In this document: piece after piece, positions 11,433 through 18,862 of the stretch
Numbering within the stretch: position 1 is the stretch's first letter
Layout: each line of letters opens with the position of its first letter
Assembly (NCBI RefSeq): GCF_009728465.1
Contig: NZ_WOCD01000005.1
Location: 744,001-808,000 of the forward strand
Length of the DNA stretch: 64,000 nt
Direction of reading: 5' to 3'
Source: Psychrosphaera haliotis
GTDB taxonomy: Bacteria; Pseudomonadota; Gammaproteobacteria; Enterobacterales; Alteromonadaceae
Translations under genes and position numbers: made by a program
The notes under the pieces: model-generated
What the model saw: only the letters and a program-made list of their open reading frames with translations
The model's database searches: none
What the model was told of the DNA's origin: nothing

Positions 11433-11956
11433 GTGTTGTGAATCAACCTATGCCTGACAAACTTGCCACAAGGTGGATTGAAACGCCTATAGGCGCTGTA
11501 GAAATAGGTATTAATTTAGACAGTGAAGTTGCTTCATTGTGGTATGTGGAAATTGTGGCAACAGAAAACCTTAGAGATCCTAAAAACCAAGATCAGCACC
11601 CTATTCTTGATTTAGCACAAGAACAATTGTCCAAATATTTTCGTGGAGAAGAAACAAATTTTTCCGAATTGTTAGCCCATCAAAGTAATTACGGGACCGC
11701 GTTTCAGCAACAAGTATGGCAAGCGCTAACACAAATCCCTTACGGGCAGACGTGGTCATATGGAGAGTTAGCAAACTTTATTAGCAACCCCAAAGCAGTT
11801 CGCGCTGTAGGTGCGGCTAACGGTAAAAACCCGCTAGCTATTGTTGTGCCCTGCCATCGAGTGATTGGGGCTAATGGGACGCTTACAGGTTACGCTGGTG
11901 GACTTGATAACAAACAAAAGCTGTTGTCATTTGAAAGTAAGGTCACTGGCGATTAA
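11429..11956 (+). CDS. ogt: Methylated-DNA--cysteine S-methyltransferase
   Basis: A 175-residue O6-methylguanine-DNA methyltransferase. The active-site motif PCHRVIG is intact with acceptor Cys142, and the DNA-binding part IPYGQTWSYGELANFI and VRAVGAANGKNPL is conserved. It removes alkyl groups from O6 of guanine in a suicidal reaction. The ATG at 11429 overlaps the AdaA-AlkA stop (ATGA), implying translational coupling; an upstream in-frame GTG at 11417 is less likely. Paired with AdaA-AlkA it completes an Ada-like response split across two genes. Confidence 0.93.
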   Translation: MSVVNQPMPDKLATRWIETPIGAVEIGINLDSEVASLWYVEIVATENLRDPKNQDQHPILDLAQEQLSKYFRGEETNFSELLAHQSNYGTAFQQQVWQALTQIPYGQTWSYGELANFISNPKAVRAVGAANGKNPLAIVVPCHRVIGANGTLTGYAGGLDNKQKLLSFESKVTGD

Positions 11957-11980
11957 TAGCCAGTTTGACTGCAACTTACG

Positions 11981-12880
11981 TTAGTAGAGCAAATAACTCC
12001 AAAGAGTGATCGTTAAAACACTTAAAATTGTCGAAAACACAACAGTTGTAGCGCTTATGCCCTCTTGAACTTTATGTTTTGTTGAAATGATAAATGCATT
12101 AACGCCAGTAGGGCTCGCGGTTAATAGTACGACAATTAAGGTTGCCTCAGCATTAAGCAAGAATACAAAAGTTGCCAATAAATAAACGGTACCAGGTAAT
12201 ACAATAAGTTTTACGCAACTTAATAGTAAAGCTTCACTGCGGTTGCCTTTGATTGGTAAAAACTTGATTGATGCACCTAAGCTGAATAAAGCTAAAGGAA
12301 TTGCAGAGGTTGATAACATGTCCAATGGTTCTAAAATAACAGTTGGAATCGTCACTCCCAAAACATTACACAATAAACCGGCCGTTATACTCATAACTAA
12401 TGGGTTCTTTAAGCTATTTACCACATTTTTGATTGTTATCGAGCTTATGTACAATTCGGTAATAATAAATAACATAGCGCTATGAAAAGCAATTAATACA
12501 AAGCCTTGCCCTGCTGTCTCTGCGCCAAGCAGTCCTATAAGTACTGGAATTGAGATTAATACCGTATTTGAATAAGTTGCTGCTAAAGATGAAACCGAGG
12601 CATTTGCATTGCTTCGCTTAAGCACTTTAGTCATAAAGTGGAATTGAGCAAAAAATACCACCAGCATACCCAAATATAAAGCAGCAAACCAAGTCCAAGA
12701 AAGACCAGAGGATAAATTAGTTTGTGAGGTGCTTTTAAATAAAAAAAGTGGGATGAGTAATGAAAAGCAAACTGAAGACAAGGCCTGAACTTGTGCTTGT
12801 TTTAGCCAGTTAACTTTTGCTAACAAAAAGCCTAAAAAGCAAATGATAGCCAAGGGTAATATAACGGATAAAGTAATCAA
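11981..12880 (-). CDS. AEC-family transporter (auxin efflux carrier-like permease)
   Basis: A 299-residue membrane protein with about ten hydrophobic helices in two halves, the layout of the AEC/BART family; the helix break near ASPTGVNAFIIS is a family feature. Substrates of bacterial members range over malate, malonate and other organic acids and cannot be read here. The start is TTG immediately after the ubiA stop (TAA then TTG), with no clear ribosome-binding site, so it is probably read through from ubiA. It ends 25 bp from the convergent ogt stop. Confidence 0.8.
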   Translation of the reverse strand: MITLSVILPLAIICFLGFLLAKVNWLKQAQVQALSSVCFSLLIPLFLFKSTSQTNLSSGLSWTWFAALYLGMLVVFFAQFHFMTKVLKRSNANASVSSLAATYSNTVLISIPVLIGLLGAETAGQGFVLIAFHSAMLFIITELYISSITIKNVVNSLKNPLVMSITAGLLCNVLGVTIPTVILEPLDMLSTSAIPLALFSLGASIKFLPIKGNRSEALLLSCVKLIVLPGTVYLLATFVFLLNAEATLIVVLLTASPTGVNAFIISTKHKVQEGISATTVVFSTILSVLTITLWSYLLY

Positions 12881-13753
12881 TTAATAAAGCCAGTATTCAA
12901 CAAACAAACCAAGGAAGATAATTAGCCCAACATAGTGGTTATCCAAGAAGGCTTTAAAACACTGCGTTTTGTCTCTTTGCCTACAATTCCACAGCTGTTT
13001 CAAAAATAAAGTGGCCACTGCAGCTAACGCAAACGTCATAGGCCAATGCCAGTGCAAATAAACATGCAATTGTGCAAATAACCATAATGTTGAAAGTTGC
13101 AACATCGCAATCACCAATAAGTCATTTTTACCAAAAGCTATTGCTGTCGATTTAACGCCAATTTTTAAATCGTCGTCTTTATCAACCATTGCATAATACG
13201 TATCGTAAGCCACTGTCCAAGTTATATTTGCCAAATATAGAATCCAAACTTCGATAGGAAGATCTGCTTGTACTGCCATAAATGACATTGGAATTGCCCA
13301 GCTAAATGCTGCACCCAACACAATTTGTGGGAAGTGGGTATACCGCTTCATAAATGGATAAGCTGACGCTAGAAGTAATGCGCCTATAGACAGAAATATA
13401 ACTTCTTTATCAAGCGTTAATACCAATAAAAATGACGCGATTATTAATACAAAAAACAGTTGTAGTGCTTCTGTAGGAGATACTTTTCCTGCAGGAATAG
13501 GCCTTAAGGCCGTGCGTTCAACATGACCATCATAATGCCTATCGGCATAGTCATTAATAACACAACCGGCTGAGCGCATTAATACAACGCCGGCGGTGAA
13601 AACTAATAGATAATGCCAGTGAGGAACTCCAAAAGAAGCAATCCATAGGGCCCAAAGCGTTGGCCACAACAACAGATAAATCCCAATAGGCTTGTCTAGC
13701 CTCATGAGCTGGTGGTAAGAAGGGTAATTTTTAAAGGATAATTCCCAGCGCAC
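12881..13753 (-). CDS. ubiA: 4-hydroxybenzoate octaprenyltransferase
   Basis: A 290-residue membrane prenyltransferase that joins the polyprenyl chain to 4-hydroxybenzoate in ubiquinone synthesis. The first Asp-rich motif is in INDYADRHYD and the second in YDTYYAMVDKDDD; both bind Mg-pyrophosphate. About eight hydrophobic helices. The GTG start is preceded by GAGGAA. It follows ubiC by 3 bp, an operon seen in E. coli as ubiCA. Confidence 0.96.
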   Translation of the reverse strand: MRWELSFKNYPSYHQLMRLDKPIGIYLLLWPTLWALWIASFGVPHWHYLLVFTAGVVLMRSAGCVINDYADRHYDGHVERTALRPIPAGKVSPTEALQLFFVLIIASFLLVLTLDKEVIFLSIGALLLASAYPFMKRYTHFPQIVLGAAFSWAIPMSFMAVQADLPIEVWILYLANITWTVAYDTYYAMVDKDDDLKIGVKSTAIAFGKNDLLVIAMLQLSTLWLFAQLHVYLHWHWPMTFALAAVATLFLKQLWNCRQRDKTQCFKAFLDNHYVGLIIFLGLFVEYWLY

Positions 13754-13756
13754 TAC

Positions 13757-14377
13757 TTATTCCTCACTACCGTTAGTTAACAAAGGCAAAAAGCATTCAT
13801 TAACAATCAGTGGTTTGTTATTTAAATTAAATGTTGAACGACGAATAAAACAAACATCTGTTAAAGCTTGGCCCAATTTGTTTTGTATAAATGAGCCAAG
13901 CGCGGAAGAGTCAGACACAGTACTTACTTCTATATGTCCACGCTGCGTTTCTTTGCTTTGAAATAACACTTGCCCAAGAGATTGATTTCCCAACTCAGCC
14001 AACCTAGACTCTGTGCCCACAATGGTTGATTCAGGTATTATAGTTTGAGCATATATTAAAGGCTTGTCGCCTTGCTTTAATAATACTTCGCGTATTAGAG
14101 CGACGCTATCTTTTGTATTTAATTGCTGTTGAGTCTTCTCATCAATAGCCTGATAACACTGATTTAAAACTTCTACTGAGAATGCGGTACCAAGTTCTTT
14201 AATTTTTACAGTAAGAGAGCTTTCACTACAGACCCAACTTTTAAGTCCTTTATTTGCCGCTAGCGATTGACTATTGTCGGCTAACTGCCAATTGGTTGGT
14301 AATTCAATAGGAAACAAAATTTTAATCTCAATTTGATTAGAACCGCTATGGTAGCAAAAATTATTGCTAGTTCTCAA
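13757..14377 (-). CDS. ubiC: Chorismate--pyruvate lyase
   Basis: A 206-residue UbiC-family protein that splits chorismate into 4-hydroxybenzoate and pyruvate, the first committed step of ubiquinone synthesis. Family features are the central LIREVLL, IYAQTIIPEST, LGNQSLGQVLF and the C-terminal FIRRSTF with ECFLPLL. The product is the direct substrate of UbiA next door. The start is uncertain: the frame opens at a TTG without a clear ribosome-binding site and no ATG follows nearby. Some N-terminal residues may be wrong. Confidence 0.88.
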   Translation of the reverse strand: MRTSNNFCYHSGSNQIEIKILFPIELPTNWQLADNSQSLAANKGLKSWVCSESSLTVKIKELGTAFSVEVLNQCYQAIDEKTQQQLNTKDSVALIREVLLKQGDKPLIYAQTIIPESTIVGTESRLAELGNQSLGQVLFQSKETQRGHIEVSTVSDSSALGSFIQNKLGQALTDVCFIRRSTFNLNNKPLIVNECFLPLLTNGSEE

Positions 14378-14439
14378 AATAAAAGCTGGTAGAACCTATA
14401 TAATTCACTAAAATTACCGCTAAATCATAAAAACAAAGG

Positions 14440-14841
14440 ATGCTCGTTTTGTTACGTATTTTTATCGCTATTATTGTACTAGCTAGTTCATTAAGCCTTC
14501 ATGCAGCTGGTGAAAAACCAAATGTTGGTTATTACGGTTTTGAACCGGACATCATAACAAATTATGTAAGTAACAAACGTCGTATTGGTTTTGTGAGAAT
14601 TACCGCAGAATTAATGGTTGAAGATGTTCAAAATGTGCCAGCCGTAGAGCACCATGCACCATTGCTTAGAGACGCAATGATTGATATTTTGATCCGTCAG
14701 CCTGAGCAAAAAGTAAAATCAATGACCGGCAGAGAAGAAATCAGAATCTTGATTTTAGAGAAACTCAAAGAACTGATGAAGAAAGAAACGGGTCAGCCAG
14801 TTATTAAAGACTTAATATTTACCAAGTATTTGTATAGTTAA
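14440..14841 (+). CDS. FliL-like secreted protein (flagellar FliL paralogue)
   Basis: A 133-residue protein with an N-terminal signal peptide or anchor (LLRIFIAIIVLASSLSLHAAG) and a FliL-type domain: Tyr/Phe-rich FEPDIITNYV, then a beta strand IGFVRITAELMVED, and a C-terminal helix with REEIRILILEKLKELM. FliL proteins stabilise the flagellar stator. This copy stands alone next to ubiC, away from flagellar genes. ATG at 14440 abuts AAAGG, while TTG at 14449 is 8 nt from AAAGGA and gives a better signal peptide; either could be the true start. A terminator follows. Confidence 0.75.
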   Translation: MLVLLRIFIAIIVLASSLSLHAAGEKPNVGYYGFEPDIITNYVSNKRRIGFVRITAELMVEDVQNVPAVEHHAPLLRDAMIDILIRQPEQKVKSMTGREEIRILILEKLKELMKKETGQPVIKDLIFTKYLYS

Positions 14842-14861
14842 CGCGTATCTAAATTTAAATT

Positions 14862-14887
14862 AAAAAAGGAGCCTTGGCTCCTTTTTT
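14862..14887. terminator. Bidirectional terminator between fliL-like gene and glpG
   Basis: AAAAAAGGAGCC (14862-14873), TT, GGCTCCTTTTTT (14876-14887): a perfect 12-bp inverted repeat with A run on one side and T run on the other, 20 bp after the FliL-like stop and facing the convergent glpG gene. It can terminate both directions. Confidence 0.92.
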
Positions 14888-14918
14888 AATAAGTGGCCCG
14901 AACCGTTAGTTTTTTGTA

Positions 14919-15750
14919 CTAAATAGTTTTTACTGATCTTTTGACGAGCAATAAGCCTAGTAACATACCAGCAAGTAACCCACCTAAATGAGCCCAGTTC
15001 GCCATTGGAATAGGCAGCACATCTACAAAACCCACTAACATCCATACAATTAAAAAGACAAAGAGGTTGTTAGGCAGATATAACCTAGTTGACTTGTGCA
15101 CAGTGCCACAAACCCAGACAAAACCAGCTAGCGCGTAGTTAACACCAGATAATCCGGCAAACTGATCGTTGACTAATAAAACTTGCAACACGTTTGATGC
15201 TAGCGCACTAATCAAAAAAACTTGTATTAACGTTTGATAACCCAGAGTTTTTTCTACCCTTCCACCTAAGTACCACCACCACGCTAAATTAAAAAGTAAA
15301 TGTACGGCACTAAGGTGCATGATTGCAGGTGTGATGAGACGATAGGGTTCCGTCCACAGCCAATCAAATTTAAGCGCAAAGAATACTTCTCTATACCAGC
15401 CTAAATAAGACAAAACAAAAATTAGAATACAAAGACCTGCTATGTAGGCGAGTAAAAAAGCCGACACTAGACCAGATGTTTGATAAACCTAAACTTTGAT
15501 TTGCTGATGATTGAGCCGGTTCAGCAAGTTGCCATGACGCATTTAAATACTCTTCTCTATTAGGATTCGAGATAAAGTTATTAAAAGCGAGTTCCACTTC
15601 CTGTGCATCTTGCTCAGGTGCATAAATGGTATAGGTAATTAAACCGCTATCATGCCGTTCATCAACACGGAAAGTTAGGTTTTTAACTTTCAGGTAATCA
15701 CAAAAGGCTAAGCATGCTCGCTGTGATCCTAATTCGCCAATGTAAGTCAC
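14919..15750 (-). pseudogene. glpG: Rhomboid protease GlpG, split by a +1 frameshift
   Basis: Two frames together make one GlpG. The first (from 15750) encodes the N-terminal cytoplasmic domain (RACLAFCDYLKVKN...), and the second (ending 14919) the six-helix rhomboid core with catalytic Ser in GLSGVNYALAG and His in ANWAHLGGLLAG. Deleting one A from the run of six at 15454-15459 (plus strand) fuses them in frame, giving SNIWSSVGFLLAYIAG, a natural entry into helix 1. GlpG cleaves membrane proteins inside the inner membrane. It pairs with glpE as in E. coli glpEGR. I favour a sequencing error over true loss. Confidence 0.85.
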
Positions 15751-15752
15751 TA

Positions 15753-16076
15753 TTAATTGTCAGCGCTAACAAATGGGAAGTTTTTACGCCACATTTCAAA
15801 ACCACCGTCTACACTATAAACATCATCAAAGCCTTGCTCTACTAAGTACTGAGCTGCGCCCTGAGAGCTATTGCCGTGATAGCAAAAAACTAAAACCGTT
15901 TGGTCAAAATCATTTTGCTGTGTAAATGAATGCAAAGTTCCGTTTGTAAGGTGGAACGACCCTTCTACATGTGCAGCAGAAAAAGATTGTTCATCTCTGA
16001 TATCAACAACGATAGCTGAATTGTCGGCTATTAATTTTTGTGCATCGACGATATTGATATGTTTAAAGTTAGACAT
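15753..16076 (-). CDS. glpE: Thiosulfate sulfurtransferase GlpE (single-domain rhodanese)
   Basis: A 107-residue rhodanese. The active loop CYHGNSS carries the catalytic Cys in VFCYHGNSSQGAA, and the N-terminal DIRDEQSFSAAHVEGS is the typical rhodanese entry motif. GlpE moves sulfur from thiosulfate to acceptors such as cyanide or thioredoxin in the cytoplasm. It is 3 bp upstream of glpG on the minus strand, matching the E. coli glpE-glpG order. Length equals E. coli GlpE (108). Confidence 0.93.
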   Translation of the reverse strand: MSNFKHINIVDAQKLIADNSAIVVDIRDEQSFSAAHVEGSFHLTNGTLHSFTQQNDFDQTVLVFCYHGNSSQGAAQYLVEQGFDDVYSVDGGFEMWRKNFPFVSADN

Positions 16077-16144
16077 AGAAATTCCTGAAAAAATTAAAAT
16101 TATTCATCATAATACGAACCAATTTAACCGATTATAGATTTGTT

Positions 16145-16795
16145 ATGGCCTCATTAAAAATTAATTCGTTAGAATCGTTAGAAAAACTCTGCCAAGACTT
16201 TATGAGTAAGCAAGTTGTTCATGATACTGCACATGATATCAATCATATAAAAAGAGTCGTCAGTAATGCAAAGTACATTGCTGAAGCAGAAGGCGCGGAT
16301 GTTTGGGTAGTGATAGCGGCAGCTTGGTTACATGACTGTGTAACTTACCCTAAAAATGACCCAAGAAATAAAACGTCGAGTATTCAAGCTGCCAAAGTAG
16401 CCACAGACTTTTTACGCGCATCGGGATTCCCTGAACATAAACTTGAGAACGTATTTCACGCTGTAGAAGCTCACAGTTACAGTGCGAATATAACAACAAC
16501 GTCATTGGAAGCTGAAGTTGTTCAAGATGCCGACAGGTTGGATGGCTTAGGTGCGGTAGGAATTGCTCGATGTTTTGCTGTATCTGGAAAGCTTGGTAGT
16601 GCGATCTATCACACTGAAGATCCCTTTTGTGAAAGTCGTAATGCCGATAGCAAATTATCCGCTATTGATCATTTTTATGAAAAATTATTCCTCACAGCAA
16701 AAACATTAAAAACCACAGCTGGAAAAGAGTTGGGCCTGAAGCGAGTTGAGTTTATGGAACTGTACTTAAAGCAGTTGGGTGCAGAAATTGGTTAA
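16145..16795 (+). CDS. HD-domain metal-dependent phosphohydrolase (YedJ/YpgQ-like)
   Basis: A 216-residue HD protein: His in AHDINHIKRV, the HD pair in AAWLHDCVTYP, and the later Asp in VVQDADRLDGLGAVGIARCF, the full H...HD...D set of the superfamily. The form resembles the YedJ/YpgQ group of small phosphohydrolases acting on nucleotides or similar phosphates; the substrate cannot be read. The diguanylate cyclase follows after 66 bp but there is no proof that they work together. Confidence 0.82.
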   Translation: MASLKINSLESLEKLCQDFMSKQVVHDTAHDINHIKRVVSNAKYIAEAEGADVWVVIAAAWLHDCVTYPKNDPRNKTSSIQAAKVATDFLRASGFPEHKLENVFHAVEAHSYSANITTTSLEAEVVQDADRLDGLGAVGIARCFAVSGKLGSAIYHTEDPFCESRNADSKLSAIDHFYEKLFLTAKTLKTTAGKELGLKRVEFMELYLKQLGAEIG

Positions 16796-16861
16796 ATTGG
16801 AGATTTTGTTTAAAAACTAATCTATAGTTTGATTATTATAATAAAAATTACGTAATGGATT

Positions 16862-18163
16862 ATGAACCATTCATGGCATCAAACAAATTATCGTCTTAGG
16901 CATTGGTGGCCTAACTTCGAAAATAAATACATAGAAAGCCGATATCATCTGGAAAAATTTTCTGTCAATGGGTTTGCCGTTGCCCGCGGCATTCTTGTTC
17001 TTGCTCTATTTTTTTCTTTGTTTTCTATTTCTGATCAATACGTTCCCTTTGTTATCCCAGAAGCAAAGTTATTTAGCGTTGGTGTTAAATTTACAATTGG
17101 GCTGGTGGGTTTCGCCTGTTATATGGCAATTATTAAAGACATGACTCGAAAAAGAATTTATACGGTTGTTAACTTCTTTTTGGCGGCCTTTCTTTTTGCA
17201 CTGTTTATTACCTTTTATACTTATAGCCAATGGTTACAAAGCCCTGCTACGTTATTTGAATTAGCTATTTGCTGTTCTTTTTTAACAATTCTCATCTATA
17301 TTTTTGTACCGCTAAGTTTAGGTCAGCAACTCATTACTGCACTGGGTTTTGTGGTTTTATTTGTGCTCTCTGCGATTTTTGTTTTTCCTGATCATGCATC
17401 ACGAATAGGTTTTTCAACAACCTTCATATTGTTAGCCAATACTATTGGTTTATCTATTTCGTACACCATAAATAAAAATTTTAGAGAGGCATGGTCAAAT
17501 CAGCAGGAACGAGAGCGAGATAACATGCTGCTTAAAGTCGAGATTGATCAACGCAAAAAGCTAGAAGAGCAGCTTAAAAAGCTAGCAATGACAGATGCAT
17601 TAACGGGAGTTGATAATAGGCGCAGCTTTATGGAGCATTTGAGTCGAGAGAAAAAACGAGCGGATAGACAATTTACTCCACTGAGCATTATTACCTTTGA
17701 TATAGATTTGTTTAAACACATTAACGATCAGTTCGGTCATGAGGTAGGAGACAAAGTATTAATTGATGTTGCTACCGTGGTAGATGAACGATTGCGCGAA
17801 ACAGATATACTAGGACGAATGGGCGGCGAGGAGTTTGCTATATTAATGGCAGATTCCAATAAGAGGGAAGCCAACCAATTAGCAAAATCTTTATGCAAAG
17901 CGCTGTCAGACCATACCGTTATTCATAATGACAAAGCGATAAAAGTAACCGCAAGCTTTGGAACTGCTGAGTATCAAACCAATGAACCAATTGATATTTT
18001 GCTGCGTAGAGCTGATAAGGCAATGTATGATGCTAAAATAGTGGACGTAATTGCGTTAGCGATAAGTCCGAATAACGCAGTCCAAATAAAGGTTTATTGT
18101 TTTGGCATTAAAATTCTACCAGCATTTTCAAGCATCTATTCAAGCTATCAGTTTCGATCTTGA
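16862..18163 (+). CDS. Membrane diguanylate cyclase (GGEEF), C-terminus altered by a -1 frameshift
   Basis: Six or so transmembrane helices (about residues 40-215), a short coiled coil, then a GGDEF domain with active-site GGEEF in GRMGGEEFAILMAD and the inhibitory RxxD site as RETD five residues before it. It should make c-di-GMP. The domain ends ADKAMYDAK then runs into an unlikely tail; adding one A to the run of four at 18035-18038 restores NSGRNCVSDKSE and a stop at 18075, the usual family ending. The tail in this sequence (to 18163) overlaps the next gene and is probably an artefact. Confidence 0.85.
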   Translation: MNHSWHQTNYRLRHWWPNFENKYIESRYHLEKFSVNGFAVARGILVLALFFSLFSISDQYVPFVIPEAKLFSVGVKFTIGLVGFACYMAIIKDMTRKRIYTVVNFFLAAFLFALFITFYTYSQWLQSPATLFELAICCSFLTILIYIFVPLSLGQQLITALGFVVLFVLSAIFVFPDHASRIGFSTTFILLANTIGLSISYTINKNFREAWSNQQERERDNMLLKVEIDQRKKLEEQLKKLAMTDALTGVDNRRSFMEHLSREKKRADRQFTPLSIITFDIDLFKHINDQFGHEVGDKVLIDVATVVDERLRETDILGRMGGEEFAILMADSNKREANQLAKSLCKALSDHTVIHNDKAIKVTASFGTAEYQTNEPIDILLRRADKAMYDAKIVDVIALAISPNNAVQIKVYCFGIKILPAFSSIYSSYQFRS

Positions 18164-18848
18164 TGACACACTTTATTCCAATGATGTTGTAATCCATCAA
18201 GCCGAACAGCTTCAATTCGAGTTTTTGTGTGGCGAAGTTCCAACCGTTATTGATGCTGGTATACAGCCGTGGTTAGAGGCCAAGTGGCATGCGATCAAAG
18301 CAAACCCAGAGCTCAAGCATGATGTGACGTTGTGGAGGAAAGCGGCAATTCAGCACGGTTTATCCCATTTAAAACTAGATAAAATCAAAGAAAAGCAATT
18401 AGTTGAGCAGGCTTTTGAGGTTTTCTACAACGCAAGGTCTAACTTTTTAATAGATTCTAAAACCCACCAGGTATTGCAGCGCCTTAAAGAGAAGTTTCCA
18501 ATCGTCGCAGTAACAAATGGCAATGCTGATATTGATAGGCTTGGTCTATCCCAATACTTTGTTGGTTATTATCGAGCTGGAGCCAATGGAAATAGAATGA
18601 AGCCTTTTCCAGATATGTTGAATATGGTTTCTCGTCACTTGGATATTCCTAGTGAGTCTATTTTGCATGTAGGAGATAATGTTGGCTCCGATTTAAAGTC
18701 TGCACAAAACGCGTCTTGCAGCAGTTTTTGGTATAACCCAGCAAAAAAGCCATGTCGATTGGTGCTTCTTTGCCTAATGCTGAATATTCAGACTTGGATG
18801 ATTTACTACAACTGCTATAATCAAAACCTGTTTTTATATCCAGTTTAA
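18102..18848 (+). CDS. HAD-family phosphatase, YigB-like (probable -1 frameshift near the end)
   Basis: A HAD hydrolase with motif I DLDDTLYSN, motif II VAVTNGNAD, and motif III/IV in KPFPDML and HVGDNVGSDL. In E. coli YigB is a FMN/sugar phosphatase next to uvrD, as here. The start is TTG. After NPAKK the frame gives a non-family tail; one more A in the run of six at 18743-18748 yields NPAKKAMSIGASLPNAEYSD and a stop at 18818-18820, a natural end. The last 35 residues as written are therefore doubtful. Confidence 0.85.
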   Translation: MALKFYQHFQASIQAISFDLDDTLYSNDVVIHQAEQLQFEFLCGEVPTVIDAGIQPWLEAKWHAIKANPELKHDVTLWRKAAIQHGLSHLKLDKIKEKQLVEQAFEVFYNARSNFLIDSKTHQVLQRLKEKFPIVAVTNGNADIDRLGLSQYFVGYYRAGANGNRMKPFPDMLNMVSRHLDIPSESILHVGDNVGSDLKSAQNASCSSFWYNPAKKPCRLVLLCLMLNIQTWMIYYNCYNQNLFLYPV

Positions 18849-18862
18849 GGCCTCAATACATA

